From: Oscillospiraceae bacterium
Lineage (GTDB): Bacteria; Bacillota; Clostridia; Oscillospirales; Oscillospiraceae
Direction of reading: 5' to 3'
Length of the DNA stretch: 21,084 bases
Assembly (NCBI GenBank): GCA_016293865.1
Contig: JAEDDG010000034.1
Span: forward strand, 1-21,084
Position 1 is the stretch's first letter, and the number at the start of each line of letters is the position of its first letter. The translations under genes and the position numbers were made by a program. The notes under the pieces are model-generated. The model had not been told where the DNA came from, ran no database searches, and worked only from the letters and a program-made list of their open reading frames with translations. Positions 7,466-14,617 of the stretch are shown one piece after another.

Positions 7466-8950
7466 TCAGCTTATCGCAAGTTCCATAATTTTATTCTGTG
7501 TGGCCTCTTCGCGGCCCAGTTCACCGGTAATCCGGCCGTCGTGCATCACAATGATTCTGTCGCATACGCCCAGAAGCTCCGGCATATCGGAAGAAATCAT
7601 GATCACTGCCTTTCCCTGCCCGGCCAGCTGACAGAGAAGCTTATAGATCTCCGCCTTTGCGCCAACGTCTATTCCCCGCGTCGGCTCATCCACGATCAGG
7701 ATCTCACAGTCGGCATTCAGCCATTTGCCGATGACAACCTTCTGCTGGTTGCCGCCCGAGAGGTTCGCCACCTTCTGGTAAACGCCCGGCGTGACAATGT
7801 GCAGCATGTCAACCAGCTGCTGCGCCACCTGCGTTTCCAGCCGCTCAGAACGCATGCCCCGGCGCATGACGGAATTCATATTGACCAGCGACAGGTTCTC
7901 GGCCACAGTCATATTCAGCACCAGACCCTGTTTTTTCCGGTCCTCCGTCACAAAACCAATGCCGTTTTTGATGGCATGCCGCACATTTTTAACGGAAAAC
8001 GGCTTTCCGAACAGCTCGATTTCACCGCTGACGCTGCCGTCAGCGCCCATAATGGCCCGCGCCACCTCAGTCCGGCCGGCGCCGACCAGGCCGGCAAAGC
8101 CCAGGATCTCGCCGCGGTGCAGCTCAAAGGAGATGTCATGCAGCACGCGGCCGCGGCTCAGATTTTTGACCCGGAGCACGCACTCACCGATTTTGGCCTG
8201 CACCTTCGGGTACTCCATGCCCAGCTCCCGGCCCACCATCAGGTTAATCAGAAGCTCGCGGGTCACCTTGGCCACAGGCATGGTATCGATGCGGCAGCCG
8301 TCCCGCAGCACAGTCACCATATCCGCCAGGCGGAAAATCTCCTCCATGCGGTGTGAAATGTAGATAATGGCCATTCCGTCTGCCCGCAGCTTTTCAATGA
8401 TCTCAAAAAGCACGTTCAGTTCTTTTTCAGTCAGCGTGGCCGACGGCTCATCCATAATGATCAGCTCTGCCTTGTAGGACAGCGCCTTGCAGATTTCGAC
8501 GATCTGTTTCTGCGCCACGGACAGGTGCGCCACCATCTCCTCCGGATCCAGCTGGACATTCAGGCTCTCCAGCAGCGCGGCGGCATCCTTTCGCATGGCC
8601 TTCCAGTCCACAAGCCCCAGTTTATTGACGCGCGGCCGGCCCAGGAAGATGTTTTCCATCACGCTCATGGTGTCAACAAGCTTGATTTCCTGATGCACCA
8701 CGCTGATGCCGCACCGCTGTGCGTCCATGGGATCGCGGCAGACCAGCTGCCTGTCCCTGAAAAACACCCGCCCTTCATCCGCCGTATATACGCCGCACAG
8801 GATCTTGATCAGCGTGGATTTGCCTGCGCCGTTTTCACCCACAAGCGCATGAATCTCGCCGCGTCTGACGCAGAAGCTCACATCTTTCAGCGCCTGTACG
8901 CCCGGAAAGCTTTTGGAAACGCCCTCAACCTTCAAGATATAGTCGTCCAT
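7466..8950 (-). CDS. Sugar ABC transporter double ATP-binding protein (RbsA/MglA-like)
   Basis: Tandem ATPase of 494 residues that powers the RbsC-like permease. The first half has Walker A GENGAGKST (38-46), a signature region HLSVAQKQ (about 142-149) and Walker B LIIMDEPSA (163-171). In the second half the P-loop is altered to GLVGAGRTE (about 287-295), as is normal for this family, with intact LSGGNQQK (397-404) and LIVDEPTRGID. The start is the ATG at 8950 behind TAGGAGG. The TAG of that site is the permease stop codon, so the two genes are 10 bp apart and probably coupled. No residue is missing that would suggest inactivation. Confidence 0.94.
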   Translation of the reverse strand: MDDYILKVEGVSKSFPGVQALKDVSFCVRRGEIHALVGENGAGKSTLIKILCGVYTADEGRVFFRDRQLVCRDPMDAQRCGISVVHQEIKLVDTMSVMENIFLGRPRVNKLGLVDWKAMRKDAAALLESLNVQLDPEEMVAHLSVAQKQIVEICKALSYKAELIIMDEPSATLTEKELNVLFEIIEKLRADGMAIIYISHRMEEIFRLADMVTVLRDGCRIDTMPVAKVTRELLINLMVGRELGMEYPKVQAKIGECVLRVKNLSRGRVLHDISFELHRGEILGFAGLVGAGRTEVARAIMGADGSVSGEIELFGKPFSVKNVRHAIKNGIGFVTEDRKKQGLVLNMTVAENLSLVNMNSVMRRGMRSERLETQVAQQLVDMLHIVTPGVYQKVANLSGGNQQKVVIGKWLNADCEILIVDEPTRGIDVGAKAEIYKLLCQLAGQGKAVIMISSDMPELLGVCDRIIVMHDGRITGELGREEATQNKIMELAIS

Positions 8951-8960
8951 TGCACGCCTC

Positions 8961-9962
8961 CTACTTCTTGTTCTGGCGTCTGATGTTGTAAATATCAAAT
9001 CCAATGGCGAAAATCAGGATCAGGCCCTTGACGATTTTCTGATAGTTGGAGTCCACGTTCAAAAGCGTCATGCCGTTTGTGAGAATGCCCACCAGAATGG
9101 CGCCCAAAAGCGCGCCGAACACGCGGCCGCGGCCGCCGCTGAGACTGACGCCGCCGATAATGGCGCCGATGATGGCCTCAAACTCCCAGCCCAGTCCTGC
9201 GTTGGACTGACCGGACTCCAGCCGGCAGGTCAGAATCACGCCCGCCAGGGACGCCAGCGCGCCGCAGATGACATAGGACCAGCTCTGAATCGCCTTGTCG
9301 TTGATGCCGGACAGATAGGACGCCTCCGCATTTCCGCCCACAGCGTAAAGATAGCGGCCGAATTTGGTCCGCTGGGAGACAAAATGCGCGACAATCACGA
9401 CCAGCAGCATAATGACCACCGGCCAGGGCAGCAGCTCAATGCCGAACAGATAGCCGTTGCCCAGGAAAAGGATTTCCTCCGGCAGTCCGGAAATCGCATA
9501 TCCTTTTGTAATGACGTACGTCGTGCCCTGACAGACGTACTGCATGGCCAGCGTGGCGATCATGGCCGGAATGCCCAGCCGTGTGACAATGAAGCCGTTG
9601 ATCATGCCGATCATCGCGCCCAGACACAGCGCCAGGACAACCGCCAGAGCCGGATGCACGCCGCCGTTCACCATCAGCATGGAAAACAGGACGCTGGTCA
9701 GTCCCACGTTTGCACCTGTGGAGATATCAATGCCGCCGCTGACCATAACAAAATACGAGCCCACGGCAATAATGGAGATCATGGATACCTGCCGCAGCAG
9801 CTTGATGATGTTGCCTGCCGTCAAAAACTTGTCGGAGGCAAAGGACAGTGCGACACACAGGATCACTATGGCGTAAATGATGCTGTAGTTGGACATAAAG
9901 CGCTTCAGACCGGTCAGAAATTTTCTGCTGTTCCGGCCTTCCGCTGTTTTTTCGTTGCTCAT
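8961..9962 (-). CDS. Sugar ABC transporter permease (RbsC-like)
   Basis: Integral membrane protein of 333 residues with about eight to ten hydrophobic segments. It contains the family signatures SGGIDISTGA (about 75-84) and the C-terminal GGVSLSGGRGRVFGALLGA block of BPD_transp_2 permeases (ribose, xylose, galactose, inositol and autoinducer-2 importers). The ATG at 9962 follows GGAGGGGAGAAGA; the open frame upstream has no comparable site and overlaps the promoter region. It is the first gene of the four-gene operon. Confidence 0.92.
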   Translation of the reverse strand: MSNEKTAEGRNSRKFLTGLKRFMSNYSIIYAIVILCVALSFASDKFLTAGNIIKLLRQVSMISIIAVGSYFVMVSGGIDISTGANVGLTSVLFSMLMVNGGVHPALAVVLALCLGAMIGMINGFIVTRLGIPAMIATLAMQYVCQGTTYVITKGYAISGLPEEILFLGNGYLFGIELLPWPVVIMLLVVIVAHFVSQRTKFGRYLYAVGGNAEASYLSGINDKAIQSWSYVICGALASLAGVILTCRLESGQSNAGLGWEFEAIIGAIIGGVSLSGGRGRVFGALLGAILVGILTNGMTLLNVDSNYQKIVKGLILIFAIGFDIYNIRRQNKK

Positions 9963-10032
9963 TCTTCTCCCCTCCAAATTCAACACGACTATACCATGGA
10001 GTTTTGTCATTTTACATGGAAAAACGAAAGAT

Positions 10033-10060
10033 TTTATAGAATAATCAACGATTCGCACAA
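10033..10060 (-). promoter_or_regulatory. Candidate promoter of the sugar ABC operon
   Basis: On the minus strand TTGTGC (10055-10060) and TATAAA (10033-10038) are separated by 16 bases, about 70 bases before the permease start. The -10 is good and the -35 is weak, consistent with a promoter that needs an activator such as the AraC-type regulator. Confidence 0.4.
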
Positions 10061-10108
10061 AAAATGCAGCAGCTTCCAGGCCGTTTTCCTGACTTTATCA
10101 TACATTCT

Positions 10109-10136
10109 GCATGTTTTGCAAAATCGCAGAACATGC
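10109..10136. promoter_or_regulatory. Near-perfect dyad upstream of the ABC operon promoter; possible operator
   Basis: GCATGTTTTGC (10109-10119) and GCAGAACATGC (10126-10136) form an inverted repeat matching at 10 of 11 positions with a 6-base centre. It lies about 50 bases upstream of the candidate -35 and lacks a T-run, so a protein-binding site is more likely than a terminator. Its binding protein is unknown. Confidence 0.45.
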
Positions 10137-10145
10137 ACGGATGCA

Positions 10146-10183
10146 AAAGAGCGGCGGAAGTATTTATCCTTCCGCCGCTCTTT
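10146..10183 (-). terminator. Rho-independent terminator of the Pat-like acetyltransferase gene
   Basis: A 15-bp perfect stem, AAAGAGCGGCGGAAG (10146-10160) with CTTCCGCCGCTCTTT (10169-10183), has an 8-base loop and ends in CTTTTG on the minus strand. It stands 63 bp after the acetyltransferase stop and shields the ABC operon from read-through. Confidence 0.85.
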
Positions 10184-10246
10184 CAATCATTCAGACGCAG
10201 CAGCACACACCGTCCGCTGCACAATTCATGACTCTCCCGCTGCCCG

Positions 10247-10774
10247 TCAGATTCCGGCTGCCTGCTGATCCGGCTGAAGTCCGATGCCGGACCGGCGTTC
10301 CATCAGAACCGTGTCCCGCCAGCGGCCGGCCGCATCCACGCCGATTTTCTCCCGCCAGCCGACCATGCGGAATCCGCATTTTTCACACATTTTAATGCTT
10401 GGCGTATTCTCGCGGAAAATCACTGCCTGCACCGTCCAGATCCCTGCGCGTTCACTCTCTTCGCACAGCGTCTGAAGCAGCATGCCGCCGTATCCTCTGC
10501 CGCGCCTTCCCGCGCGGACGTATACGCTGGCCTCCGCCACGCCGCTGTACGCCTCGCGTCTGGAGACCAGCGCCAGCGCAGCCCATCCCGCCAGCTGATC
10601 ATTTTCCGTCAGCGCCAGGCGGCACTGCTGCAGATGCTCCGCATCCCACCGGCTGTAATCCGGGCAGACCTTTTCAAATGTTGCGTGACCGCTGAGAATT
10701 CCCTGGTTATAAATGGCCGCCGCAGCCGGCCAGTCCTCTGCCGTCAAAGGTCGGATCGCAATTTTACTTTTCAT
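10247..10774 (-). CDS. GNAT-family N-acetyltransferase, phosphinothricin acetyltransferase (Pat)-like
   Basis: Acetyl-CoA-dependent acyltransferase of 175 residues. The N-terminal IAIRPLTAEDWPAAAAIYNQGI and ATFE match the Pat/Bar-like subfamily. The acetyl-CoA loop is RRGRGYGGML, followed by the ENTPSIKMCEKCGFRMVGWREK helix and a final RDTVLMERR strand. Many chromosomal members acetylate small amines or amino-acid analogues such as methionine sulfone, so resistance to the herbicide should not be assumed. The ATG at 10774 has GAGG five bases upstream. The last 16 or so residues (after LMERR) are a family-atypical tail. It has its own promoter and terminator and so is monocistronic. Confidence 0.85.
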   Translation of the reverse strand: MKSKIAIRPLTAEDWPAAAAIYNQGILSGHATFEKVCPDYSRWDAEHLQQCRLALTENDQLAGWAALALVSRREAYSGVAEASVYVRAGRRGRGYGGMLLQTLCEESERAGIWTVQAVIFRENTPSIKMCEKCGFRMVGWREKIGVDAAGRWRDTVLMERRSGIGLQPDQQAAGI

Positions 10775-10809
10775 TTTGCCTCATTCCCGCTTATGGTTTG
10801 GTATTTCAT

Positions 10810-10839
10810 ATTATAGCCGCATGCAGCGTCTGCGTGCAA
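10810..10839 (-). promoter_or_regulatory. Promoter of the Pat-like acetyltransferase gene
   Basis: A consensus TATAAT (10810-10815) on the minus strand stands 18 bases downstream of TTGCAC (10834-10839) and gives a leader of about 30 bases before the ATG at 10774. The -10 is perfect and the -35 moderate. Confidence 0.55.
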
Positions 10840-10880
10840 CAAAAATCTTTCCCGCGCTGATAAAAACACGCTCTGCTCTA

Positions 10881-11372
10881 TTAAACACCGGCGCTGTCCG
10901 CCAGCTTCTGCAGTCTTTCTCCCGTGACTCTGTAAACTGTCCAGTCCTCCAGCGGTGACGCGCCCAGCGACAGATAAAAATCAATGCTCGGCCTGTTCCA
11001 GTCCAGACAGCTCCACTCCAGCCGGCCGCAGCCGCGTTCGACCGCAGCCGCGGCAAGTGCCGTGATCAGCTTCTTTCCGCAGCCCATGCCGCGGTACTCC
11101 GGCAAAACGAACAAATCCTCCAGATAAATCCCCGCGCGGCCGAGAAATGTGGAAAAATTATGGAAAAACAGCGCGAAGCCGACCTCTTTCCCGTCAACGA
11201 CGGCAAACAGCACTTCCGCCTTTCCCTTTTCAAAAATCCACTCCCGCAGGCTTTCCTCCGTCGCCACAACCTCGTCCTGCATCTTTTCATATGCGGCCAG
11301 CTGCCGGATAAAATACAGGATCTTCCCTGCGTCCGCCTTCGCCGCCGGGCGGATTCCCACATTCTTTTTCAT
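10881..11372 (-). CDS. GNAT-family N-acetyltransferase, diamine/spermidine acetyltransferase (SSAT)-like
   Basis: Acetyltransferase of 163 residues. The order of motifs (VGIRPAAKADAGKILYFIRQLAAYEK, then YLEDLFVLPEYRGMGCGKKLI as the acetyl-CoA loop, then WNRPSIDFYLSLGA) resembles the SSAT-type branch that acetylates polyamines or related amines. The substrate is not proven. Two neighbouring ATG codons (11375 and 11372) follow AGGAG; the second has the better 7-base spacing and the first overlaps the LysR stop as ATGA. It is therefore coupled to the LysR gene and may be expressed with it. I see no clear terminator after the stop. Confidence 0.85.
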   Translation of the reverse strand: MKKNVGIRPAAKADAGKILYFIRQLAAYEKMQDEVVATEESLREWIFEKGKAEVLFAVVDGKEVGFALFFHNFSTFLGRAGIYLEDLFVLPEYRGMGCGKKLITALAAAAVERGCGRLEWSCLDWNRPSIDFYLSLGASPLEDWTVYRVTGERLQKLADSAGV

Positions 11373-12271
11373 CATTTTTCTCCTTCATTGTTTTCATGAA
11401 CCGCCGCGCGGCACAGCCGGATCAGCTCCAGCGCCGACGGCGTCAGATTCTTGTTTTTGTGCCAGACAATCGAGTGCCGGCGGTCAAGCGGCGCGTTTTC
11501 CAGCGCGCATGTGGCCACAAAGCCTGCGTCAATCCACGCGCGCACCAGCTGCTCCGGCAAAAGGGACACGCCAAGTCCGCGGTGCACCGCCTGAACAATC
11601 GCCTGTGTGCTCACGCTCTCCCACAGCGGGTGCGGCACAATCCCGCGCACGGCAAAGAGGCTGTCCAGATACGTCCGGCCTGCGCTTCCCGGCTCCCGCA
11701 GGAGCAGATCACACCCGGCAAGATCCTCCAGCACAACGTGCTCCTTTTCCAGCAGCGGGTGATCCGGCGGCAAAACTGGCACCATCCTGTCTCCGCCGAA
11801 CACCTCCGCGTGCAGGTTTGTGTCCTCCACCGTTCCCTCGATCAGCGCAAAATCCAGCCGGTTGTCCAGCAGCGCCTGCTGCAGGCTTCTGCTGTTGGAC
11901 ACCGTCACCTGAACGCGCACCTGCGGCCGGCTGCTGCGGAACCGGGCGGCTGCCTCAGGCATCAGAAAATTCCCCAGCGTAATGGTCGCACCCACACGCA
12001 GCACACCCTGCGTATCCCAGTTGTGCATCTGCTTTTCCAGAAGATCCATCGCCTCCAGAATATGCACCGCCTGCGCGTAAAAACGCCGCCCGCTCTCCGT
12101 CACGCGCAGGCGCCTGTTCATGCGCTCAAACAGCTGCACACCATAGTGCGCCTCCGTCTCATGCAGTGCGCGGGTGACGGCAGGCTGAGTCAAAAACAGG
12201 TTCTGCGCAGCCTTTGTGATGCTGCCGGTCCGGTAAATCTCCACAAAAATCTGCAAATGCCTTGCTGTCAT
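11372..12271 (-). CDS. LysR-family transcriptional regulator
   Basis: DNA-binding regulator of 299 residues. The winged helix-turn-helix is at about 3-60 (HLQIFVEIYRTGSITKAAQNLFLTQPAVTRALHETE), followed by the coiled linker and a two-lobed inducer-binding domain starting at GVLRVGATITLGNFLMPE. The start is the ATG at 12271, preceded by GGAGCGGGGAGG. It is divergent from the chromate-type transporter pair and shares a 107-base AT-rich intergenic region, the classic layout for a LysR protein controlling its neighbour. The inducer is unknown. The gene overlaps the SSAT-like acetyltransferase at its 3' end. Confidence 0.9.
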   Translation of the reverse strand: MTARHLQIFVEIYRTGSITKAAQNLFLTQPAVTRALHETEAHYGVQLFERMNRRLRVTESGRRFYAQAVHILEAMDLLEKQMHNWDTQGVLRVGATITLGNFLMPEAAARFRSSRPQVRVQVTVSNSRSLQQALLDNRLDFALIEGTVEDTNLHAEVFGGDRMVPVLPPDHPLLEKEHVVLEDLAGCDLLLREPGSAGRTYLDSLFAVRGIVPHPLWESVSTQAIVQAVHRGLGVSLLPEQLVRAWIDAGFVATCALENAPLDRRHSIVWHKNKNLTPSALELIRLCRAAVHENNEGEK

Positions 12272-12310
12272 CCTCCCCGCTCCAATCCATAAATTTTTAT
12301 TATTGATTTT

Positions 12311-12330
12311 ATAAAATAATAGCATTTTAT
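12311..12330. promoter_or_regulatory. Candidate LysR operator dyad
   Basis: ATAAAA (12311-12316) and TTTTAT (12325-12330) form a dyad around 8 bases and include T-N11-A spacing as in LysR boxes. It covers the -10 of the LysR promoter, which would allow autorepression, and lies about 50-70 bases before the transporter start. Confidence 0.4.
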
Positions 12331-12344
12331 TTATGATCCCGCAA
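12316..12344 (-). promoter_or_regulatory. Candidate promoter of the LysR gene
   Basis: On the minus strand TTGCGG (12339-12344), a 17-base spacer and TATTAT (12316-12321) give a leader of about 38 bases. The opposite promoter for the transporter genes has no clear consensus, as expected if it requires the LysR protein. Confidence 0.45.
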
Positions 12345-12378
12345 GTGCTATGTTCTTAGCGCAGGGGGGAATTCTGAA

Positions 12379-12966
12379 ATGCCGACAAACAAGCACCGCG
12401 CCGTGCTGCGGCGCACCTGTATACAGCTGTTCCTGACCATGTTCCGGCTCAGCGCTTTTACTTTCGGCGGCGGCTTTGTCATCGTCACTCTTCTCAAGCG
12501 GGAATTCTGCGACAAGCGCAGCTGGATTTCACAGGAAGAAATGCTGGATCTGGCGGCCATTGCCCAGACTGCGCCCGGCGCTGTCGCTGTAAACACCGCA
12601 ATTCTGGCCGGCAGGCGCGTCGCTGGTTTCCCCGGCGTGTGCACCGCATTTCTGGGAATGATTCTGCCGCCCATGCTCATTTTGTCCGTCGTATCGCTGT
12701 TTTACAGTGCCTTTGCAGAGAACCGGATTGCCGCACTGGCGCTGCAGGGCATGCAGGCCGGCGCCGCCGCAGTCATTGCGGAAACCGCATATTCTCTCGG
12801 CGCGGGAATTGTCAGGGAGCGCGTCCTCCTTTCGGATCTTGTGATGGTCTCCGCTTTTGCGGCTGTGTTCTTTTTCCGGATCAGCGCCGTTTATGTTCTG
12901 GCTGCGGCGGCGGTGATCGGCGGGCTGCGGGCTGCCGCGCTCAGGCTGAAGGCGGCGCGCACATGA
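12379..12966 (+). CDS. Chromate-type transporter, first short-chain CHR subunit
   Basis: Membrane protein of 195 residues equal to one CHR domain (PF02417 type). It has about five or six hydrophobic segments, the TFGGGFVIVTLLKREF motif (about residues 29-44) and the TAPGAVAVNTAILAGRR motif (about 66-82). Short-chain CHR proteins work as pairs that together match one full-length ChrA. Chromate efflux is the studied role of the family, but many members in anaerobes have no tested substrate and other oxyanions are possible. The ATG at 12379 follows AGGGGGGA at good spacing. The stop codon overlaps the start of the second subunit by ATGA. Confidence 0.88.
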   Translation: MPTNKHRAVLRRTCIQLFLTMFRLSAFTFGGGFVIVTLLKREFCDKRSWISQEEMLDLAAIAQTAPGAVAVNTAILAGRRVAGFPGVCTAFLGMILPPMLILSVVSLFYSAFAENRIAALALQGMQAGAAAVIAETAYSLGAGIVRERVLLSDLVMVSAFAAVFFFRISAVYVLAAAAVIGGLRAAALRLKAART

Positions 12967-13526
12967 CTGTTCTGGAGCTGCTGTGGAGCTTTGTCCAGGT
13001 CGGACTTCTCAGTGTGGGCGGCGGCTATGCCGCGATTCCGCTGATTCAGGAGCAGGCGGTTGTCCGGCACGGCTGGCTGACGCTGCGGGAGTTTTCCGAC
13101 CTGGTAACGATTGCAGAAATGACGCCCGGCCCGATTGCCGTCAACGCCGCGACCTTTATCGGCATCCGTCTGGCCGGCGTTCCGGGCGCCGTCGCGGCAA
13201 CCCTCGGCTGCGTTGTCCCGTCCGGTATCCTTGTGCTTCTGCTTGCGCGGCTGTACGACAGATACCGGAAAACAGCGCTGCTGCAAAGCGTTCTGGGCTG
13301 TCTGCGGCCGGCCGCTGCAGCGCTGATTGCCTCTGCCGGCCTGTCCATTCTCGGAACAGCCGTCCTCCCGGACGGTTTTTCCGCCGGCAATCCCCGCTGG
13401 GCGGGCGCCGCCGTGTTTGCCTGCGCATTTTTCGTTCTGCGCCGGTCCAGGCTCAGCCCGGTTCTGGTGATGCTGGCCTGCGGCGGTGTTTTCGTGCTTT
13501 TCGGTCTGCTGACAGGCGCGGCGTGA
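12963..13526 (+). CDS. Chromate-type transporter, second short-chain CHR subunit
   Basis: Membrane protein of 187 residues with the CHR signatures SVGGGYAAIPLIQEQ (about 17-31) and TPGPIAVNAATFIGIR (about 57-72), both parallel to the motifs in the upstream subunit. The pair thus looks like an ancient duplication. The ATG at 12963 overlaps the upstream TGA by four bases, so 1:1 translation coupling is likely. A strong hairpin terminator follows 48 bp after the stop. Confidence 0.88.
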   Translation: MTVLELLWSFVQVGLLSVGGGYAAIPLIQEQAVVRHGWLTLREFSDLVTIAEMTPGPIAVNAATFIGIRLAGVPGAVAATLGCVVPSGILVLLLARLYDRYRKTALLQSVLGCLRPAAAALIASAGLSILGTAVLPDGFSAGNPRWAGAAVFACAFFVLRRSRLSPVLVMLACGGVFVLFGLLTGAA

Positions 13527-13574
13527 TGCCGCCGGCCCGTCTCTGAAAATGCATATCCTGCGGTCAAAAACAGA

Positions 13575-13610
13575 AAACGGCGGCCTGTGGTTTCTTCCAG
13601 GCCGCCGTTT
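13575..13610. terminator. Bidirectional terminator between the transporter pair and the arsenic operon
   Basis: A perfect 13-bp stem, AAACGGCGGCCTG (13575-13587) with CAGGCCGCCGTTT (13598-13610), has a 10-base loop. The minus-strand side continues as TTTTCTGTTTTTG, a good T-rich tail, while the plus side has only TTTCTC. It can serve both the plus-strand CHR genes and the minus-strand arsC transcript. The 187 bases between it and the arsC stop hold no gene I can support. Confidence 0.8.
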
Positions 13611-13797
13611 CTCTGATTCAATCAGGCTTTTGCCGCTTCGGGCCGCTGTTTCCCCGCCGCCCGGCGATCTGTCAGTCCGGCAGAGAGCAGATGTTCCCTT
13701 CCTGCCGCGGCCACAGACGCCGGCAGAACCGGCGCAATGCGCAATAATACAGCTCTGCCCGGCTCATCCCGTGCGGACGATCCCCATACGCCGGTCC

Positions 13798-14190
13798 TCA
13801 GCCGCGCAGCTTCTCTTTCAGCCAGAGCACTTTTTCTTCCGTCTGCCGTATTGTCTCCAGGAACACCTCGTCCGGCCGGCCGCTGGGATCGGTCAGTCCC
13901 CAGTCCTCACGGCAGGCGCAGGGCAGAAACGGGCACTGCACATTACAGCCCATGGTAACCACCACATCCACCGGCGGAAGCGCAGACAGCGGCTTGCTGT
14001 ACTGCGTTTTCTCCATGTCGATGCCGTAAACCTGCTTCATCAGGCGGACGGCATCCCGGTTGATCTGCAGTTCGGGTTCTGTGCCCGCAGAGCAGCTTTC
14101 AAAGACATCAGAAGCCAGCATCTTTCCAAGGGCCTCCGCAATCTGACTGCGGCAGGAATTGTGCACACAGACAAAGGCAACTCTCTTCAT
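13798..14190 (-). CDS. arsC: Arsenate reductase, thioredoxin-coupled type (low-molecular-weight phosphatase fold)
   Basis: Cytoplasmic enzyme of 130 residues that reduces As(V) to As(III) through a cysteine relay. It has the P-loop CVHNSCRSQ with nucleophile C8, C13 and R14. C82 lies in VTMGCNVQC, followed by more cysteines at 86, 91 and 93 and the EDWGLTDPSG motif with the usual Asp-Pro. The reference pI258-type enzyme uses C10, C82 and C89; here the third cysteine could be C86 or C91. Thioredoxin would recycle it. The gene starts one base after the stop of the thioredoxin-like gene (TGACATG), so coupling is expected. It is the last gene of the operon. Confidence 0.9.
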   Translation of the reverse strand: MKRVAFVCVHNSCRSQIAEALGKMLASDVFESCSAGTEPELQINRDAVRLMKQVYGIDMEKTQYSKPLSALPPVDVVVTMGCNVQCPFLPCACREDWGLTDPSGRPDEVFLETIRQTEEKVLWLKEKLRG

Positions 14191-14191
14191 G

Positions 14192-14599
14192 TCAGTGTCC
14201 CGTCTTGCGCAGCAGCTTCTCCACTTCCGCGGCTTTCAGCACCCGGCCCATGGAAACCACCTGCTCATTGACCACAATGGCGGGCATACGCATGACGCCG
14301 TATGCCATAACTTTCTCCATGTCGGTGATGTATTCCACAGGAGCGGACAGCCCCACGGATTTGACTGCAGCCCTCACATTCTCATACTGCTCGTGGCAGG
14401 ACTTGCAGCCTGCGCCCAGGACCTTGATGCAGCAGATGCCGTCAACAGGCGTGCCGCAGCAGCAGGCGGCAGCTTCTTCTGCCCTTGTTTCAGAACCGCA
14501 GCAGCAGGCAGCAGCTTCTTCTGCCCTTGCCTCAGAACCGCAGCAGCATGCAGCAGTCTTCTTTTCTTCTTTCTTCTGACCGAAATTAAACAATGCCAT
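14192..14599 (-). CDS. Thioredoxin-like redox protein with repeated tri-cysteine N-terminal tail
   Basis: A 135-residue protein in two parts. Residues 56-135 form a small thioredoxin fold of the redox-active-disulfide-2/Thioredoxin_3 type, with active site C65-K-S-C68 and the cis-proline segment RMPAIVV. Residues 1-55 are low-complexity: CCC at 18-20, 32-34 and 46-48, separated by Ala/Glu-rich spacers of an exact 14-residue period, then CC at 56-57. This tail is unusual and could bind soft metals or As(III), or pass electrons. That is inference. The ATG at 14599 stands 8 bases after AGGAGG. Between the ArsP permease and arsC genes, a role in reducing ArsC or handing arsenical to the permease is plausible. 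The family often accompanies such permeases. Confidence 0.82.
   Translation of the reverse strand: MALFNFGQKKEEKKTAACCCGSEARAEEAAACCCGSETRAEEAAACCCGTPVDGICCIKVLGAGCKSCHEQYENVRAAVKSVGLSAPVEYITDMEKVMAYGVMRMPAIVVNEQVVSMGRVLKAAEVEKLLRKTGH
14454..14537 (-). repeat. Tandem 42-bp repeat coding for CCCG units
   Basis: Two adjacent 42-bp copies (14454-14495 and 14496-14537) differ at only three positions, and a partial third copy continues from 14538. Each codes for one 14-residue unit beginning CCCGSE. The period is in frame, so copy number could change by slippage without breaking the gene. Confidence 0.85.
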
Positions 14600-14617
14600 A
14601 GTCAATTCCTCCTGATT

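Noticed and set aside
6366..7631. Long open frame on the plus strand opposite the Gfo/Idh gene
   Set aside because: No family features; the minus-strand gene has the Rossmann loop, EKP motif and operon spacing.
13611..13797. 31-codon minus-strand frame with several cysteines
   Set aside because: No clear ribosome binding site and no recognisable relative; chance is sufficient.
14454..14560. CRISPR-like repeat
   Set aside because: The copies are adjacent without spacers, in frame, and code for a Cys/Ala/Glu repeat.
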